Shown here: positions 1 to 8,331 of the stretch, in pieces | How the letters are laid out: each line of letters starts with the position of its first letter | Numbering within the stretch: position 1 is the stretch's first letter | Origin: Luteimonas rhizosphaericola | Lineage (GTDB): Bacteria; Pseudomonadota; Gammaproteobacteria; Xanthomonadales; Xanthomonadaceae | DNA: 64,000 nt | Direction: 5' to 3' | Assembly: GCF_029888045.1 (NCBI RefSeq) | Contig: NZ_JARXRN010000028.1 | Span: 701,678-765,677 of the forward strand | Notes under the pieces: model-generated | What the model was told of the DNA's origin: nothing | The model's input: only the letters and a program-made list of their open reading frames with translations | Databases searched by the model: none | Translations under genes and position numbers: made by a program

Positions 1-1127
1 CCGTGCAGCCAGTCGTAAAAGTCCTGCGAACCAAGATAGAACGCGCCGTGCAGGAACTGGCCGTCACGGTCGAGCAGGTCGAGGTCGAGCGGGCTGGCGC
101 TGCCGTCGTTCACGCGCCGCATCAGCGGCGCCTTGTCCACCACCTTGCGCCGCAGGACGCCCGCGTCCACCAGGCGGCGGAAGCCCTCGTTGATCATTTC
201 GCTGCAGCCGTACAGCCCCTGCCCGAACGGCTCCAGCCCGCCGCTCGCGCGTACGGCCGGATGCGCTTGCAGCGTGGGATCGAGCGCGTGCAGCACGCGC
301 CGGTAGGCGGCGTTGTCGGTGTGCCGCAGCGCGAGCGCGTGGCACAGCGCGTCGGCCAGTGCGCCGATGCCGATCTGCAGCGTGCCGCCGTCGCGCACCA
401 GCGCGCTCGCGTACAGGCCGATCGCGTGTTGGGCATCGCCCACCGGCTGGCGCGGCAGCGCGAACAGCTTCGGGTGCGGCGCCGGCGGCGCGATCACCAG
501 GTCGAACCAGTCCGCGTCCACCACCGCCGTGCCGTCCAGCCACGGCAGGTGCGGGTCGATCTCGGCCACCAGCAGCGGGCGCGGGTGGCCGGCGGCGACG
601 ATCGCGTCGACCGCGTCGAAGGTCAGGTCGGTGTTGGACGACAGCGACAGCCGCGTCGCGTCGGCATTCGCCGCCACCTTCTGCACGATGCAGTTGACGC
701 CGCGGTCGGCCAGCGCCCGAGCGACATGGGTGTAGTTGAGGCTGGCGTAGCGCCGCTGCGCCTGCGCCGAGCCGAGCATCGCGCCGGACTGCAGGTAGAA
801 CTCCTCCACCGACACGTGCGCCGGCAGGGCGTCTCGACGCAGCGCCTCCACGTAGGCCAGGCGCGGGAAGTCCGCGCCGAACTGGCGCTCGGCGAACGGG
901 CCCATGAACCGGCGCGCCAGCCCGGGCGGCGCGGGCGGCGGGTCGAGCGAGAGCGCGGTGTAGAGCGTCATCGGCCGCGCGGGGTCGGCGGCCACGCGGG
1001 CGTACAGGGCGTTGAGCAGCCGGTGCGGTTTGCCCAGCCCCAGCGGCGCGCCGATGTGCAGCGCGGGCGGGAGCCGGGCCAGCATCGCGGCGACCGCCGT
1101 GTCGAGGTCTTCGAACCGCAGCGTCAT
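1..1127 (-). CDS. Acetyl-CoA hydrolase/CoA-transferase family protein, C-terminus cut by window edge
   Basis: The 375 visible residues match the acetyl-CoA hydrolase/4-hydroxybutyrate CoA-transferase fold, which moves or hydrolyses acyl-CoA thioesters in the cytoplasm. Visible family signatures are an N-terminal HIGAPLGLGKPHRLLNALY segment, a central QIGIGALADAL stretch and a C-terminal GLYGCSEMINEGFRRLVDAG block followed by LHGAFYLGSQDFYDWL. The ATG is preceded by a good ribosome site (GAGGGGAG). It starts 13 bp after the flavin reductase stop, so the two are probably one transcript downstream of the molybdate genes. Whether it hydrolyses or transfers, and its substrate, cannot be read from sequence. 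The 3' end lies beyond base 1. Confidence 0.75.
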   Translation of the reverse strand, partial: MTLRFEDLDTAVAAMLARLPPALHIGAPLGLGKPHRLLNALYARVAADPARPMTLYTALSLDPPPAPPGLARRFMGPFAERQFGADFPRLAYVEALRRDALPAHVSVEEFYLQSGAMLGSAQAQRRYASLNYTHVARALADRGVNCIVQKVAANADATRLSLSSNTDLTFDAVDAIVAAGHPRPLLVAEIDPHLPWLDGTAVVDADWFDLVIAPPAPHPKLFALPRQPVGDAQHAIGLYASALVRDGGTLQIGIGALADALCHALALRHTDNAAYRRVLHALDPTLQAHPAVRASGGLEPFGQGLYGCSEMINEGFRRLVDAGVLRRKVVDKAPLMRRVNDGSASPLDLDLLDRDGQFLHGAFYLGSQDFYDWLH

Positions 1128-1140
1128 CGGCACGCTCCCC

Positions 1141-1731
1141 TCACTGCTCGAGCATCTCGGGGCGGAACAGGCGCCGGCGCGAGACTTCCCGTCCGGACAC
1201 CATGAACCGGCCTTCGCCGCGGTAGTGGATCGTGCGCGGATGCGCCGGCGTCGTCGCCGCGCGCGCCCGCAGCACGCGCCAGACGAACAGCGGGTAGTCG
1301 CGCGTGATGCGGGTCTCGTGCAGCGCGCACTCGAAGGTGGCATGGCACTGCGCGATGCCGGGCGCCGCCACCTGTCGCGACGGGACCGCGCGCAGCCCGA
1401 ACCGTTCGAACTTGTCCACCTCGCGGCTGGAGCAGTTGCCGATGCCGACCACCGCATCGAGCAGCGGCTCGGTAGGCAGGTTCAGCGTGCACTCGCGGCT
1501 GCGCCGCGCCAGCGCATGGCTGTGGTTCGCGTCCCAGAGGTAGGTGCCGACCAGGTCGTAGCCCAGCATCATGTGCCAGCCCAGGGTCATGATCGCGCGC
1601 TCGTCCTTCCACTGAGCGCACAGCAGCAGCACCGGGCCGGGTTCGAGGAAGCGTCGCGTGCGCTCGACCGGGAACGGGCGCTTGCGGACGGACGGAAGGG
1701 TGGATTCGACGCGGCTCACGTGCGCCAGCAT
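1141..1731 (-). CDS. Flavin reductase family (DIM6/NTAB-like) FMN-binding protein
   Basis: A 196-residue cytoplasmic protein of the FMN-binding flavin-reductase-like split-barrel family. Members reduce free flavin with NAD(P)H or act as small flavin oxidoreductases. Family-like features are the N-terminal MTLGWHMMLG segment, the acidic/aromatic ANHSHALARRSRECTLNLPT stretch expected to contact flavin, and IGNCSSREVDKFERFGL, where these proteins carry a conserved 'cotGr..gKfe..gl' region. It sits 24 bp after modC and 13 bp before the CoA-transferase, on the same strand. The molybdenum link is only positional. Substrate unknown. Confidence 0.75.
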   Translation of the reverse strand: MLAHVSRVESTLPSVRKRPFPVERTRRFLEPGPVLLLCAQWKDERAIMTLGWHMMLGYDLVGTYLWDANHSHALARRSRECTLNLPTEPLLDAVVGIGNCSSREVDKFERFGLRAVPSRQVAAPGIAQCHATFECALHETRITRDYPLFVWRVLRARAATTPAHPRTIHYRGEGRFMVSGREVSRRRLFRPEMLEQ

Positions 1732-1755
1732 GCAGGCCGGCGTGCGAACGTGGTG

Positions 1756-2376
1756 TCATGCCAGCACGTGGACGGCGTCGGCCAGGCGGCGCACGTCGTC
1801 CTGGGTGTGGCTGACGTAGACCATCGGCAGGCGCACCTCGTCGCGCACCTTCTGCAGCCAGGGAATCAGCTCCTCGCGCCGCGCCTGGTCGAGCGCGGAC
1901 AGCGGCTCGTCGAACAGCAGGATCGCCGGCTGCGACAGCAGCGCGCGCCCGATCGCCACCCGTTGCGCCTCGCCGCCGGACAGATGCTCCGGCCTCCGAG
2001 CCAGCAGGTGGCCGATGCCGAGCAGCGCGACCACCGGGTCGAGTTCGAACGCGGTCGATCCGGCGCGCGCGCCGTGGCGGCCGTAGCTCAGGTTCGCGCG
2101 CACGTCGCGGTCGGGGAACAGGCGCGGCTCCTGGAACACGTAGCCGATGCGGCGGCGATGCGTCGGCACGTCGATGCGCGCCGCGCTGTCGAACAGGACG
2201 CGTTCGTCGATGGCGATCCGGCCACGGGCCGGCCGCGCCAGCCCGGCGATGGCGTTGAGCACCGAGGTCTTGCCGGCGCCGGAAGGCCCGGTCAGCGCGA
2301 GCACGCGCGCGTCCTCGACGATCCGCACCTCGCGTTCGAACCGGCCGAGCCGCAGCTGGATGTCGATGTCCAGCAT
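1756..2376 (-). CDS. modC: Molybdate ABC transporter ATP-binding protein ModC (short form)
   Basis: ATPase of the molybdate importer. Walker A GPSGAGKTS (about residues 29-37), Q-loop FQEPRLFPD, signature LSGGEAQRVAIGRALL, Walker B AILLFDEPLSALD and the switch histidine in YVSHTQDD are all present. At 206 residues it ends soon after the ATPase core. Classical ModC (about 350 residues) has a C-terminal Mop/TOBE molybdate-binding domain, which is absent here. The ATG overlaps the modB stop by one base (TGATG), so translation is probably coupled. A much longer open frame runs upstream, but it crosses modB and modA in the wrong frame. Confidence 0.9.
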   Translation of the reverse strand: MLDIDIQLRLGRFEREVRIVEDARVLALTGPSGAGKTSVLNAIAGLARPARGRIAIDERVLFDSAARIDVPTHRRRIGYVFQEPRLFPDRDVRANLSYGRHGARAGSTAFELDPVVALLGIGHLLARRPEHLSGGEAQRVAIGRALLSQPAILLFDEPLSALDQARREELIPWLQKVRDEVRLPMVYVSHTQDDVRRLADAVHVLA

Positions 2377-3062
2377 CAGTCGCGCGCCTCGCGTCGCTGG
2401 CGCCGCACCAGCCATTCCGAGGCCATCAGCGCGGCCAGCGAGATCGCCAGCGCCACCAGCGCCAGCCGCCAGATGCCGCCTTCGCCGCCGGGCGCCTGCA
2501 TCAGGCCATAGATGGCCGACGACAGCGTGCGCGTCTCGCCCGGGATGCTGGACACGAAGGTGATCGTGGCGCCGAACTCGCCCAGCGCCTTGGCGAACGC
2601 CAGCACGCCGCCGGCCACGATGCCCGGCCAGGCCAGCGGCACCGTGACCGTGAAGAACACCCGCAGCGGCGAGGCCCCCAGGGTGGCGGCGGCCTGTTCC
2701 AGGCGCCGGTCCACCGCCTCGATCGACAGCCGGATCGCACGCACCATCAGCGGGAAGCCCATGATCGCGCTCGCCAGCGCCGCGCCGGTCCAGCGGAACG
2801 CGAGCGAGATGCCGAAATGGTCCGCCAGCACGCGCCCGATGGCGCCGTTGTGGCCCAGGGCCACCAGCAGCGCGTAGCCCACCACCACGGGCGGCAGCAC
2901 CAGCGGCAGGTGCACCAGTGCATCGAGCAGCGACTTGCCGAAGAAGCGGCGCCGCGCCAGCAGCCACGCCACCGCGATTCCGGGCGGCAGGCTGGCAAGC
3001 GAAGCGGCCACCGCCACCTTCAGGCTGAGCGCGATCGCGGTGGTTTCCTCGGGCGTGAACAC
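2376..3062 (-). CDS. modB: Molybdate ABC transporter permease ModB
   Basis: A 228-residue inner-membrane permease with about five hydrophobic segments. It carries the binding-protein-dependent transport loop that docks onto ModC: EQAAATLGASPLRVFFTVTV followed by PLAWPGIVAGG. The FAKALGEFGATITFVSSIPG stretch is characteristic of ModB/CysT-type permeases. It starts 12 bp after the modA stop and overlaps modC by one base. Function is assigned from both motifs and the modA-modB-modC order. Confidence 0.93.
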   Translation of the reverse strand: MFTPEETTAIALSLKVAVAASLASLPPGIAVAWLLARRRFFGKSLLDALVHLPLVLPPVVVGYALLVALGHNGAIGRVLADHFGISLAFRWTGAALASAIMGFPLMVRAIRLSIEAVDRRLEQAAATLGASPLRVFFTVTVPLAWPGIVAGGVLAFAKALGEFGATITFVSSIPGETRTLSSAIYGLMQAPGGEGGIWRLALVALAISLAALMASEWLVRRQRREARD

Positions 3063-3074
3063 GTGCGGCCGGCC

Positions 3075-3908
3075 TCAGCGCAGGACGAAGCCATGACGGC
3101 GGAAGATGGCGCCGGCCTCGGGCGACTGCAGCCAGTCGATGAAGGCCTGTGCCTGCGGATGCGCGCTGGCACGGATGCGGGCCACGGGGTAGGCGATGTC
3201 CGGATGACTGCCGGCGGGAAAGGTCGCGAGCACCTTCACCCGCGGTTCGGCGCGCGCGTCGCTCGCGTAGACCACGCCCAGCGGCGCTTCGCCGCGGGCG
3301 ACCAGCAGCAGCGCCGCGCGCACGTTCTCGGTCTCGGTCACACGCGGCTGCAGCGTCTTCCAGAGCCCCAGTGATTCGAAGCCGGCGCGGGCGTACTTCC
3401 CGGCCGGGACGCTGTCGGTCAACGCCAGTGCGAGCCGGCCGTCTTCGCCGAGCAGCGGCTGCAGGTCGACGCGTCGCGTGAGCTCCAGCGCCTGCGCACC
3501 GCTTCCGCCGGGCGCGACCAGCACCAGCGTGTTGCCGAGCAGGTCCACGCGCGTGGCCGGATCGACCAGTGCCCGTGCCTGCAGCCAGTCCATCCACTCG
3601 CGGTCGGCGGACACGAACACGTCCGCGGGCGCGCGCTGGTCGATCTGCCGCGCCAGTGCGGAACTGCCGGCATACGACACCCGCACCGCCTGCCCGCTGT
3701 GGTCTTCGAATGCGGCAGCGGCCGCGTCCATCGCCCCGGCGAGGCTGGCGGCTGCGAACACCAGCAGCGGCGGGGACGGCGCCCCGGCGACCGCGGCGGG
3801 TCCGGCGTCGCGGCCGCAGGCGGCGAGCGTCGCGCACAGCAGGGACGCGGCGAGCAACGCCCGGACCATGGCCGCGACCGGCGCGCGCGCCTCGTCGCGC
3901 CGGCTCAT
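3075..3908 (-). CDS. modA: Molybdate ABC transporter substrate-binding lipoprotein ModA
   Basis: Periplasmic molybdate-binding protein, 277 residues from the start used. After a hydrophobic segment ending LCATLAAC (lipobox Cys about residue 31) the mature protein begins LLVFAAASLAGAMDAAA, the classic ModA opening, and continues with YAGSSALARQI, ADVFVSADREWMD and DSVPAGKYA, all typical ligand-loop regions. The chosen ATG overlaps the upstream stop as ATGA. An internal ATG at residue 14 would give a more usual signal-peptide length and is a real alternative start. It supplies molybdate to ModBC. Confidence 0.92.
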   Translation of the reverse strand: MSRRDEARAPVAAMVRALLAASLLCATLAACGRDAGPAAVAGAPSPPLLVFAAASLAGAMDAAAAAFEDHSGQAVRVSYAGSSALARQIDQRAPADVFVSADREWMDWLQARALVDPATRVDLLGNTLVLVAPGGSGAQALELTRRVDLQPLLGEDGRLALALTDSVPAGKYARAGFESLGLWKTLQPRVTETENVRAALLLVARGEAPLGVVYASDARAEPRVKVLATFPAGSHPDIAYPVARIRASAHPQAQAFIDWLQSPEAGAIFRRHGFVLR

Positions 3909-4435
3909 GGCGCCAACACCACGGTGATCGCATCGAGCTGGCGCACGCCGCGCACCGCAAGGGCGTCGCCGGGCACCGGCAGGCGCAGTGGCCCGGTATC
4001 CGGGTCCAGTGCCCTGCCGTCGCAGCGATCCACCACGTAGGCGGCGCGTCCGCCGGTGCCCGGATCGAGTTCGGCCAGCGAGAACAGCGCCCGGCTGCCG
4101 TCGCGCGCGTCCGCCAGCACGTAGCGCAGCAGGTGCGCACCTGCGAGCGGCCCTTCCGGAACGGCGCCGGTGGCGCGCAGCAGCGCCATCAGCGGGACGC
4201 CTTCGCATCGCAGCGTGGTGCCGTCCACCCGCGCCGCCACGGGCTCGCGCGGCAGCGCGGCCATGACGTCCGCATCGAGCGGGACCGAGACCGGTGAAGC
4301 GATCTCTCCCGGCCGCGGCAGCGAGGCGCGCAGCGCTGGATCCTGCGACTGTGCGTGCGCCACGGCCGCCAGCAGGGACACGGCCACGCAAGCGACCGCC
4401 GGCAGGCGTCGGGGCGGATGGACAGGTCGATCCAT
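3905..4435 (-). CDS. Exported molybdopterin-dependent oxidoreductase-domain protein, first gene of the molybdate operon
   Basis: A 176-residue protein with an N-terminal signal peptide (hydrophobic core ACVAVSLLAAVAHAQ). The rest resembles the small periplasmic proteins related to the sulfite-oxidase molybdopterin-binding domain: LRCEGVPLMALLRATGAVPE and a distal RGVRQLDAITV. I see no clear cofactor-binding cysteine in the canonical position; the two Cys are in TLRCEGVP and VVDRCDGRA. Its stop overlaps the modA start by 4 bp, so it is translated together with the importer. That fits a job in using or sensing molybdenum cofactor, which is inference. It could equally be a domain that has lost the cofactor. 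Confidence 0.55.
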   Translation of the reverse strand: MDRPVHPPRRLPAVACVAVSLLAAVAHAQSQDPALRASLPRPGEIASPVSVPLDADVMAALPREPVAARVDGTTLRCEGVPLMALLRATGAVPEGPLAGAHLLRYVLADARDGSRALFSLAELDPGTGGRAAYVVDRCDGRALDPDTGPLRLPVPGDALAVRGVRQLDAITVVLAP

Positions 4436-4466
4436 GCGGCAGGCGGGCGTGGGAGCGATGGGCGGC

Positions 4467-4472
4467 ACTATA
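4467..4472 (-). promoter_or_regulatory. Candidate -10 box for the molybdate operon
   Basis: Read on the minus strand the hexamer is TATAGT, about 31 bases before the first ATG of the operon. No good -35 element stands 16-18 bp upstream. No clear ModE-type operator or molybdenum-cofactor riboswitch is visible, and the leader of about 25 bases is too short for a riboswitch. Confidence 0.35.
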
Positions 4473-4654
4473 GCGGTCGACGTCACGGCGCAGAGGCAGG
4501 GCGCGGCCTCGCCGGAGCGCTTCGTGGTGTCGCTGCGGCCGCCCGTTCGCGATGCGTCCCCGTGGACGCAGCGAGGCCGCGGGCTCCGGCCGGACGTCGC
4601 GACGTGCGGTCGAAGCAGGCGTAGAGTGTGGGAAGCAATCCCGGGAGAACTGCC

Positions 4655-5236
4655 ATGCGTGGTCGGATCGTTCGGCACCGTGTCGGGTGCGCCCTCGGGC
4701 TGCTCGCCGCCGCCCTGCTGGCCGGTGGCGCGGCATCGGCGCATGAACCCGCCGAGGTGTCGCGCCTGTCGATGGCGTCCGGGCCGGCGGTCCCGGGGCT
4801 GCGGACGCCGCGGCCGGGACTGCTGACCGCCGGCCAGCCCGACGCCGCCGCATGGCGCGCGCTGGCGGACGAGGGCGTGGTGGCCGTGATCAATCTCAGG
4901 CCCGGGACGGAGGTGCCGAATCGGGACCTGGCGGCGGAAGTCGGCGAAGCCGGGCTCGCCTACCACGCGATTCCGGTGGCCGGCGCGGACGGCCTCACGG
5001 ACGCCAATGCGGATCGCCTGTGGAGGCTCGTGCACGACGCACCGGGCACGGTGCTGGTGCACTGCGCCACGGCCAACCGGGCCGGCGCGCTGCTCGCCCT
5101 GGGTGCGGCCCGCGCGGGCGGCATGTCGCCCGCGGATGCGCTGGCCTTCGGTCGTGCCGCCGGGCTGGCCAGTCCGGCCCTGGAAGCGCGGGTGCGGGAA
5201 CGGCTCGGTCTGCCGGCGGACGCGCAGGCCGACTGA
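4655..5236 (+). CDS. Exported DUF442/TIGR01244-type phosphatase-like protein
   Basis: A 193-residue protein with a signal peptide (ALGLLAAALLAGGAASA). The mature part has the dual-specificity-phosphatase-like fold of the DUF442 family, the domain also fused to MBL proteins in Blh: LLTAGQPDAAAWRALADEGV, then VVAVINLRPGTEVPN, then the catalytic-loop region VLVHCATANRAGALLALGAA. The loop is Cys-x4-Arg, as in this family, not the Cys-x5-Arg of classical tyrosine phosphatases. Export of such a protein suggests a periplasmic substrate, unknown. The ATG at 4655 was chosen over an upstream GTG because GGGAGA lies 8 bases before it. It diverges from the molybdate operon. Confidence 0.65.
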   Translation: MRGRIVRHRVGCALGLLAAALLAGGAASAHEPAEVSRLSMASGPAVPGLRTPRPGLLTAGQPDAAAWRALADEGVVAVINLRPGTEVPNRDLAAEVGEAGLAYHAIPVAGADGLTDANADRLWRLVHDAPGTVLVHCATANRAGALLALGAARAGGMSPADALAFGRAAGLASPALEARVRERLGLPADAQAD

Positions 5237-5653
5237 GCGCGTCGTCCGCGCGGCTGGTCGCTGCGCGCTCGGCCTCGCGCGTGGCGGAGGCCGGCCGGAT
5301 CCCGGGCGCCGCACCGGTCGATGGAAGCGCCGACGACATGACCCGATCGTGGCGGGCGCTGGCCGAGCCGCCCGAATGCGACCGCCGCAACGACACCCGA
5401 TCGCGGCATCACGACGCAGCGCAGGACGTTCAAGCCGGCGTCCGCGCAGCGGGACAGGCCCATTGATGCGCATGTCGGACTTTTCCTACACGCGCGGGCG
5501 TCGCCGTCCGATGGTGGCCGCGGTCGGTCGCGGGCACGCTGTGTCTGCCCCGGCAGCGCGCGAGGACGATGGAACGACGCTGCACGGATGCCGGTCGCGA
5601 CCGACAGGATCGCCGGTCGTGCCGGGGCACCTGTCTTCCCTGGGTGTCCGTGC
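5237..5653. other. Intergenic stretch with no recognisable gene
   Basis: About 417 bp between two plus-strand genes. Open frames here show no family features and no ribosome sites. I see no strong hairpin, promoter or repeat. Confidence 0.5.
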
Positions 5654-5863
5654 ATGGTTCGCGAACTGATCGAGATCGAGGCTGCCGGCGACGGCTGGCT
5701 GGTGCGCAGCGGCGGCACCTGCCTGGTGTGCGTGACCAAGCTGCAGGCGATCGAACGCGCGCATGCGCTGGCCGAGCGGCGCTACGCCGAGACCGGATGC
5801 CCTACCGGCGTCCGCGTCCCCGTGGCCGGCGACGTCCGCCTGATCCTCGGCACCTGCGGCTGA
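5654..5863 (+). CDS. Small conserved-type protein, possibly DUF2188-like
   Basis: A 69-residue soluble protein starting MVRELIEIEAAGDGWLV. The pattern of a short beta strand, GWLVRSGG, then an Ala-rich helix (AIERAHALAERRYAETG) resembles small DUF2188-like proteins, but I cannot confirm that. The start is uncertain: no clear ribosome site precedes 5654, and an in-frame ATG at 5588 would add 22 residues of less protein-like sequence. It is convergent with the FAD protein. Function unknown. Confidence 0.45.
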   Translation: MVRELIEIEAAGDGWLVRSGGTCLVCVTKLQAIERAHALAERRYAETGCPTGVRVPVAGDVRLILGTCG

Positions 5864-5935
5864 AGGCGCTCGCGTCGACGCGGCGTGCCTGCGCGATCCC
5901 AGGCCAGGTTCCACCCTCGCGGCGGATTCCGCTGC

Positions 5936-7312
5936 TCAACCCGGATGGATGGCGGCCGCTATCCCGCGTGCCTGTTCGCGCAGCTCGGGGATCGCGATGC
6001 TTTCCCACAGCTCGCCGATGCGCAGCGCGCCGATCACGTGCAGGTGCGGATCGGGGCGACCGCGGGCATCCACCACCTGCCCATCGGCCGTGCTCGCGAT
6101 CCCGATGCCGAGCGGCCCGGGCAGCACCGTGCCGCGCGCGCGCAGCGCCTGCAGCAGCGTGCCGGGACGCAGATCGATATTGGTTTCCACCCCGGTCGCG
6201 TTGACGATCCAGTCGGCGTGGCGCATATGCTCGCGCCCCGCGTGGCGGGGCTTGAAGTGGACGCAGCTGCCGCCGGCGGGATCCGCGGTGACGGCGCGCA
6301 GGCGTCCGGCGGCGATCTCCAGCCGGCCATCGGCGCGCAGAACCTCGAGCGTGGCGGCGACCTCGGGCGCGATGCGGTGGCGGTGGATGTCCCAGTAGCG
6401 CACGGCATGGCGCAGGAAGCGTCGGCGCTCGACGGCATCCAGCGAGCGCCAGAGCCGCTGCCCGTGCGGACGCAGCCGGTCCAGGCTCCACTGCCACGGC
6501 TCTCCCGCGGCCACCGCCGTGTCGATGCGCTGGCGCAGCAGCTGCCAGCGTGCGCGCACGCCCAGCGGCAGCCACTCGTCCACGCCCGCGTCGGCGTGCG
6601 GCCCCGGCGCCGCGTGCGGAAGCGGGGCGAGGCCGTGCCGCGACAGCACCAGGACGCGGCCGCGATGTCCTGCGGCGGCGAGCGTGAGTACGGCATCGAC
6701 CATGCTCAGCCCGGAGCCGAGGATGCATACGTCGGCATCCGGGGGAACGGTCGCCACCGCGGAGTCGTCCCAGGCCTCGGCGATGCGTACGCCAGGGTGC
6801 AGCAGGTACGCCGGCAGCGGGCGCGGTGCGTTGCCGACGGCGAGCACGACATGCGGGGCGGCCAGTGGTGCGCCCGCATCGAGGTGTACGCGATAGCCAC
6901 GTCCGCTGCGCTCGATGTCGACCGCATGCGCGCGCACATGGACGATGGCCTCGCCAGACGCCAGCGACGACAGCGTGTCGCGCAGGTAGCGCGCGTAGTC
7001 GCGGCGCGGCATGAACCGGGGTGCGAGTTCGTCGGCCGAGCCGGCGCCGGCGCGTTCGAGGAATTGCAGGAAGTGGTCGGGCTGCTCCGCGATCGCGCTC
7101 ATGCGCGCGGCGACGACGTTGAGCAGGTGCTCCGGCTGCCGGGTCGCGTAGGCCGCGCCGCGGGCCAGCTCCGCGTCGGGCTCGACGATCGCGATCCGCG
7201 CACCGGCTACGCCCTGCATCAGCAAGCGGATCGCGACCAGCACGCCCGCCGCGCCGCCGCCGACGATCACCGCATCGAACATGTCCTCATCGGGACCGGG
7301 ATCTGGCGTCAT
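5936..7312 (-). CDS. FAD/NAD(P)-binding protein of the YdhS/hydroxyacylglutathione-associated type
   Basis: A 458-residue flavoprotein of the FAD-NAD(P)-binding family (Pfam PF13454 type). The FAD dinucleotide-binding motif VIVGGGAAGVLVAI is at the N-terminus. The family-typical ARGAAYATRQPEHLLNVVA follows, then a second Rossmann motif VCILGSGLSMVDAVLTLAA for NAD(P), and a late WIVNATGVETNIDL. These proteins are presumed oxidoreductases; no substrate is established. The start is taken at the ATG at 7312; another ATG at 7282 begins directly at the FAD motif and has a purine-rich GATGAGG too close to it. It is divergent from the lipoprotein at 7468. Confidence 0.75.
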   Translation of the reverse strand: MTPDPGPDEDMFDAVIVGGGAAGVLVAIRLLMQGVAGARIAIVEPDAELARGAAYATRQPEHLLNVVAARMSAIAEQPDHFLQFLERAGAGSADELAPRFMPRRDYARYLRDTLSSLASGEAIVHVRAHAVDIERSGRGYRVHLDAGAPLAAPHVVLAVGNAPRPLPAYLLHPGVRIAEAWDDSAVATVPPDADVCILGSGLSMVDAVLTLAAAGHRGRVLVLSRHGLAPLPHAAPGPHADAGVDEWLPLGVRARWQLLRQRIDTAVAAGEPWQWSLDRLRPHGQRLWRSLDAVERRRFLRHAVRYWDIHRHRIAPEVAATLEVLRADGRLEIAAGRLRAVTADPAGGSCVHFKPRHAGREHMRHADWIVNATGVETNIDLRPGTLLQALRARGTVLPGPLGIGIASTADGQVVDARGRPDPHLHVIGALRIGELWESIAIPELREQARGIAAAIHPG

Positions 7313-7467
7313 GCAGGCGGACAGGCGGGCACATGGCCGGCATTGTCGCATCCGCTCCGCCGCCGCGGACGCCGACCGGTCGCTGAACCATCCGGCTGTG
7401 GTCGCCCGGATGGGGCCGTGGCAGGCGCATCATGCGGGCCATCCGACGGCCACACGGAGCGACGACG

Positions 7468-7926
7468 ATGACAGCCCGACCGATCATTGCCACCCTGCTG
7501 GCGACGCTGCTGCTGGCGGGCTGCGCCACCGACACCGGCCTGCGTGACGCCGAGCGGCTCGCGCTCTACCAGACCCACGCCGGCGAGCCGGTGAGCGCCT
7601 TCAGCTATTTCGGCAGCCTCAACGGCTGGACCCCGCTCGGCGACCGTGCGCTCGCAGTGTGGACGCGTCCGTCCGAAGCATGGCTGCTGGAATTGAGCGG
7701 CCCCTGCCAGGATCTCGCGTTCACCCCGACCATCGGGCTGACCAGCCAGATGAACCGGGTGCACGCGCGGTTCGACAAGGTCATCGTGGGCAGCGGCGGC
7801 GGCATCCGCATTCCCTGCCACATCGCCCAGATCCGCCCGCTCGACGTCAAGGCGCTACGCGCGTCCGAACGCGAGCTGCGCGAGGCGCGCGTGCAGCAGC
7901 GCGAGGGAGCCGAAGCGACGCCCTGA
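7468..7926 (+). CDS. Lipoprotein of the DUF6491 type
   Basis: A 152-residue protein with a clean lipoprotein signal (LLATLLLAGC; Cys about residue 18). The mature part (SAFSYFGSLNGWTPLGD, LAVWTRPSEAWLLELSGPC, and PCHIAQIRPLDVKAL) matches the xanthomonad lipoprotein group annotated as DUF6491. Function unknown; probably membrane-anchored in the periplasm. The two Cys in ELSGPC and RIPC could form a disulfide. The ATG was preferred to one 36 bases upstream because GGAG stands 10 bases before it. Confidence 0.6.
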   Translation: MTARPIIATLLATLLLAGCATDTGLRDAERLALYQTHAGEPVSAFSYFGSLNGWTPLGDRALAVWTRPSEAWLLELSGPCQDLAFTPTIGLTSQMNRVHARFDKVIVGSGGGIRIPCHIAQIRPLDVKALRASERELREARVQQREGAEATP

Positions 7927-7990
7927 TGCGCGCTGTTCGCGGCATCGCCGAGCGTTGCTCCCGAGGGTATCCCGGGACAGTGGTGGAGGG

Positions 7991-8282
7991 CCCCGGGTGC
8001 GCTTCGCTTACCCGGGCTACGGACTGGCTTCGCGTAGCCCGGATAAGGCCGGAGGCCGCATCCGGGGTCGCCGCGAGCTGTCGGCTGCGACTTTCGAGTG
8101 TGTCTCGGGACGGAGATCGAGAACCCCGGGTGCGCTTCGCTTACCCGGGCTACGGACTGGCTCGCGTAGCCCGGATAAGGCCAAAGGCCGCATCCGGGTT
8201 CATCGCACGCGTTCGTCTGCGACTCCCGAGGGTATCCCAGGACGGTGGTAGAAGCCCCGGGTGCGCTTCGCTTACCCGGGCC
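7991..8282. repeat. Cluster of REP-like palindromic repeats, three units
   Basis: Three near-identical ~30-bp palindromes of the form CCCCGGGTGCGCTTCGC followed by TTACCCGGGCTAC occur at 7991-8020, 8124-8153 and 8255-8282. The first two are each followed, 12-13 bp on, by a second palindrome starting GTAGCCCGGATAAGGCC (8034-8066 and 8166-8198). The spacers are also similar, so the larger unit is about 130 bp. This is the REP/BIME architecture often spread by REP-associated transposases in this group; none is encoded in the window. Single copies recur at 23571 and 23802. Confidence 0.85.
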
Positions 8283-8331
8283 AGGAGGAGCGCGCGTGCG
8301 TCGCCGGCCGTCCACGCACGCGTGGAGCGGC

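Noticed and set aside
3-1205. 400-residue plus-strand open frame
   Set aside because: It is the antisense of the CoA-transferase gene, is rich in Arg/Gln/His/Val as GC-rich shadows are, and has no ribosome site.
1756-4140. 794-residue minus-strand frame ending in ModC
   Set aside because: Only its last 206 residues are ModC. The rest overlaps modB and modA out of frame; the coupled ATG at 2376 is the true start.
4436-4654. Molybdenum-cofactor riboswitch before the mod operon
   Set aside because: The leader from the candidate -10 to the ATG is about 25 bases, too short, and no matching fold was seen.
7991-8282. Possible CRISPR array
   Set aside because: The repeats are palindromic, only two to three in number, and the spacers are similar to each other, as in REP units; no cas genes.
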